Source of the DNA: an uncultured Clostridia bacterium
Lineage (GTDB): Bacteria > Bacillota > Clostridia > TANB77 > CAG-508
Direction: 5' to 3'
Length of the DNA: 6,799 bases
Assembly (NCBI GenBank): GCA_944392065.1
Contig: CALXVO010000062.1
Location: forward strand, 1-6,799
The notes beneath the pieces were generated by a model. That model saw only the letters and a program-made list of their open reading frames with translations, did no database searches and was not told the DNA's origin. The translations under genes and the position numbers were made by a program. Below are positions 5,603-6,799 of this stretch, in pieces (the stretch's first letter is position 1; the number at the start of each line of letters is the position of its first letter).

Positions 5603-6601
5603 TTACATCAGAGGTCTATGTGTTTGCCCACCAGTCGTCGTCCAAATTTCTTCTTCTTGATCTTCTATTTTTTGTACTTGATCTATTGTAACATCAGATT
5701 TCAGAACTACCACAGGGCGTACCGCATATTCCACCGCATCCCAGTCGCCGTTTGTACAGAAGAGCTCGACACTTTGTGAGGATGCAATTCCACCATTACG
5801 CACAACCCCTGCGCTAATGTAAGCCCCAGAATCTGAACTTGGCAAACATAGTGGAGATGCAATCCAGTAAGATTTGGAGTATCTACTTGATAAGGTTGTT
5901 CCTGCAAATAACATATCCCACACTCTTTCTGGTACGTATTCTGCTCGTGTTTCGCCATCCGTTGTATATGCAATCATATATCCCTCTAATTTTACACTAT
6001 CTCCCGCTGTGGCTAGCTGTGGTGGATTTGTTAATGTGTAATCTCCATCTTCATAAGTATAACTTCCATCTAATACTTTATATCCTATTATAGTTTCACT
6101 ATTATTTAATGTTATTATACCCATCTCAATGTCTCCATCCTGTATGGGCATTACTGTTGCTCCTAGTACATTTTCTATATCCTCTATTGTTATACTTCTT
6201 GTTTCTTCTGCTAATGTACTATTATGGTATAATCCACTTATTTTATTTAGTACTGTTACACAATTTGCTGCTCCTGCAGATGCCTCTAGTACTAAATATG
6301 GATCAGCCCCATCAGCTTTTATAGGACTTCCTGTTGTTAATAGCACATGCTCTCCATCTTCGCTTAAACCAAGTACTCTCCATGTGGTATTTGAATTCTG
6401 ACTAAATGTTTGGTCTGTTCCTTCTCTTCTATTTGCAAGATTTGCGAAGCCAGTTTCTTCTCTTCCCACTGTTACAGGGTCATGTGCATCTGGTGTGTAG
6501 CTCACATAATCTCCTACAGATATCCTTCCATCTTTTAATGCTTGTACTAATGTGTTCCTTTCGTTTATTAGTTCATCTAGATAACTCTCCACATTTGCCA
6601 T
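5603..6601 (-). CDS. Pilin-like surface protein with DUF6273-like (C-type-lectin-like) C-terminal domain; 5' end probably broken
   Basis: These are 332 codons from the only available ATG, which has no SD. The same frame continues upstream through a pilin-type membrane helix (see 6602-6742), so this frame is the body of a longer protein. Residues 1-25 continue the helical stalk. A beta-rich region follows with VGDYVSYTPD (29-38), TTWRVLGLSEDGEHVLLTT (72-90) and RSITIEDIENVLG (135-147). YWIASP (245-250), a Gly/Ser-rich variable stretch (251-292) and AVRPVVVLKS (293-302) resemble the end of DUF6273/C-type-lectin-like surface domains. A Gln/Glu-rich tail ends in GGQTHRPLM. The likely place is the outer cell surface; ligand binding or adhesion is inferred. 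GC is higher in the C-terminal part (about 49% at 5701-5880, hand count) than in the middle (about 35% at 6121-6240). A terminator follows, so it is a separate transcription unit. Confidence 0.75.
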   Translation of the reverse strand: MANVESYLDELINERNTLVQALKDGRISVGDYVSYTPDAHDPVTVGREETGFANLANRREGTDQTFSQNSNTTWRVLGLSEDGEHVLLTTGSPIKADGADPYLVLEASAGAANCVTVLNKISGLYHNSTLAEETRSITIEDIENVLGATVMPIQDGDIEMGIITLNNSETIIGYKVLDGSYTYEDGDYTLTNPPQLATAGDSVKLEGYMIAYTTDGETRAEYVPERVWDMLFAGTTLSSRYSKSYWIASPLCLPSSDSGAYISAGVVRNGGIASSQSVELFCTNGDWDAVEYAVRPVVVLKSDVTIDQVQKIEDQEEEIWTTTGGQTHRPLM

Positions 6602-6742
6602 TGATTCATCTGTGTATGCTGTATCATTTGCGTAGTAGTCTCTTGCATCTTCTGCCCTTCTTATTAATCCATTGCTTCCAAATGCAAAGTTTATTGCTAC
6701 TGTGGCTAAGATTATTAGGATAATTATTGTGCTAATGTTCTT
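6602..6742 (-). pseudogene. In-frame N-terminal pilin-like helix cut off from a start by TAA
   Basis: The 47 codons directly upstream of the ATG at 6601 are open in the same frame. They read KNISTIIILIILATVAIN, FAFGSNGLIRRAEDARDYY, then ANDTAYTDES. This is the familiar layout of type IV pilin/pseudopilin-like proteins: a hydrophobic helix, then GxNGLI and RRAEDA at the start of an amphipathic stalk. A TAA (6743-6745) stops the frame and no ATG, GTG or TTG occurs after it. Above the TAA the frame stays open for 13 codons, including a GTG (6761-6763), up to a second TAA. A nonsense change is the simplest cause; a sequencing error or non-standard start (ATT/ATA) is possible. Confidence 0.65.
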
Positions 6743-6764
6743 TTATGATAAAGTTTTTAGCACA
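6728..6764. repeat. 8-bp hairpin at the missing start of the pilin-like gene
   Basis: TGTGCTAA (6728-6735) and TTAGCACA (6757-6764) are perfect inverted repeats around a 21-nt loop, which itself can form a small CTTTAT/ATAAAG-type stem with a bulge. The interrupting TAA lies in the loop. No T tract follows on the minus strand, so it is not a normal terminator. Confidence 0.55.
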
Positions 6765-6799
6765 CTTTGTCTATATTTTCTTTGTTATCATTTTTTACC

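Noticed and set aside
6109..6723. Plus-strand frames of 71 to 105 codons opposite the pilin-like gene
   Set aside because: They are Leu/Ser-rich antisense shadows of the coding strand with no ribosome sites.

Overview
The window comes from a low-GC bacterium of Firmicutes/Clostridia type. It is AT-rich, genes start on ATG, GTG or TTG behind AGGAG-type Shine-Dalgarno (SD) sites, the glycyl-tRNA synthetase is the single-chain class II form, and there is a SpoVB/YtgP-type lipid-linked sugar flippase. The clostridial, possibly gut, origin is an inference from gene content and from a pilin-like/DUF6273-like surface protein type I associate with uncultured Clostridia. No species can be named.

All five supported genes lie on the minus strand, so transcription runs from high to low coordinates. 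At the right edge is a secreted or surface pilin-like protein (5603-6601). Its N-terminal membrane helix is readable in frame up to 6742 but is cut from any start codon by a TAA, so the 5' end looks broken. A strong hairpin terminator (5467-5514) follows it. A gene-free stretch of about 570 bases then holds an operator-like inverted repeat, a good sigma-A promoter (5299-5327) and a roughly 270-nt structured leader for glycyl-tRNA synthetase (3637-5022).

Downstream come a sugar-transfer-associated ATP-grasp protein (2423-3418, start corrected to GTG) and a 14-helix-type oligosaccharide lipid flippase (459-2117), which are plausibly partners in making a cell-surface glycan. The gap between them is filled almost completely by a 251-bp palindromic, MITE-like element (2150-2400). 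It has perfect 32-bp inverted arms, an inner hairpin built from degenerate 7-bp repeats, and a possible promoter pointing at the flippase gene. A hairpin terminator follows the flippase gene, and a small DUF1294 membrane protein (97-372) ends the window.

The most unusual parts are the palindromic heptad element, the broken pilin-like gene with a hairpin exactly at its missing start, and the GC-rich, C-type-lectin-like C-terminal domain of that gene. I see no CRISPR array, tRNA, rRNA, transposase, reverse transcriptase or integrase.
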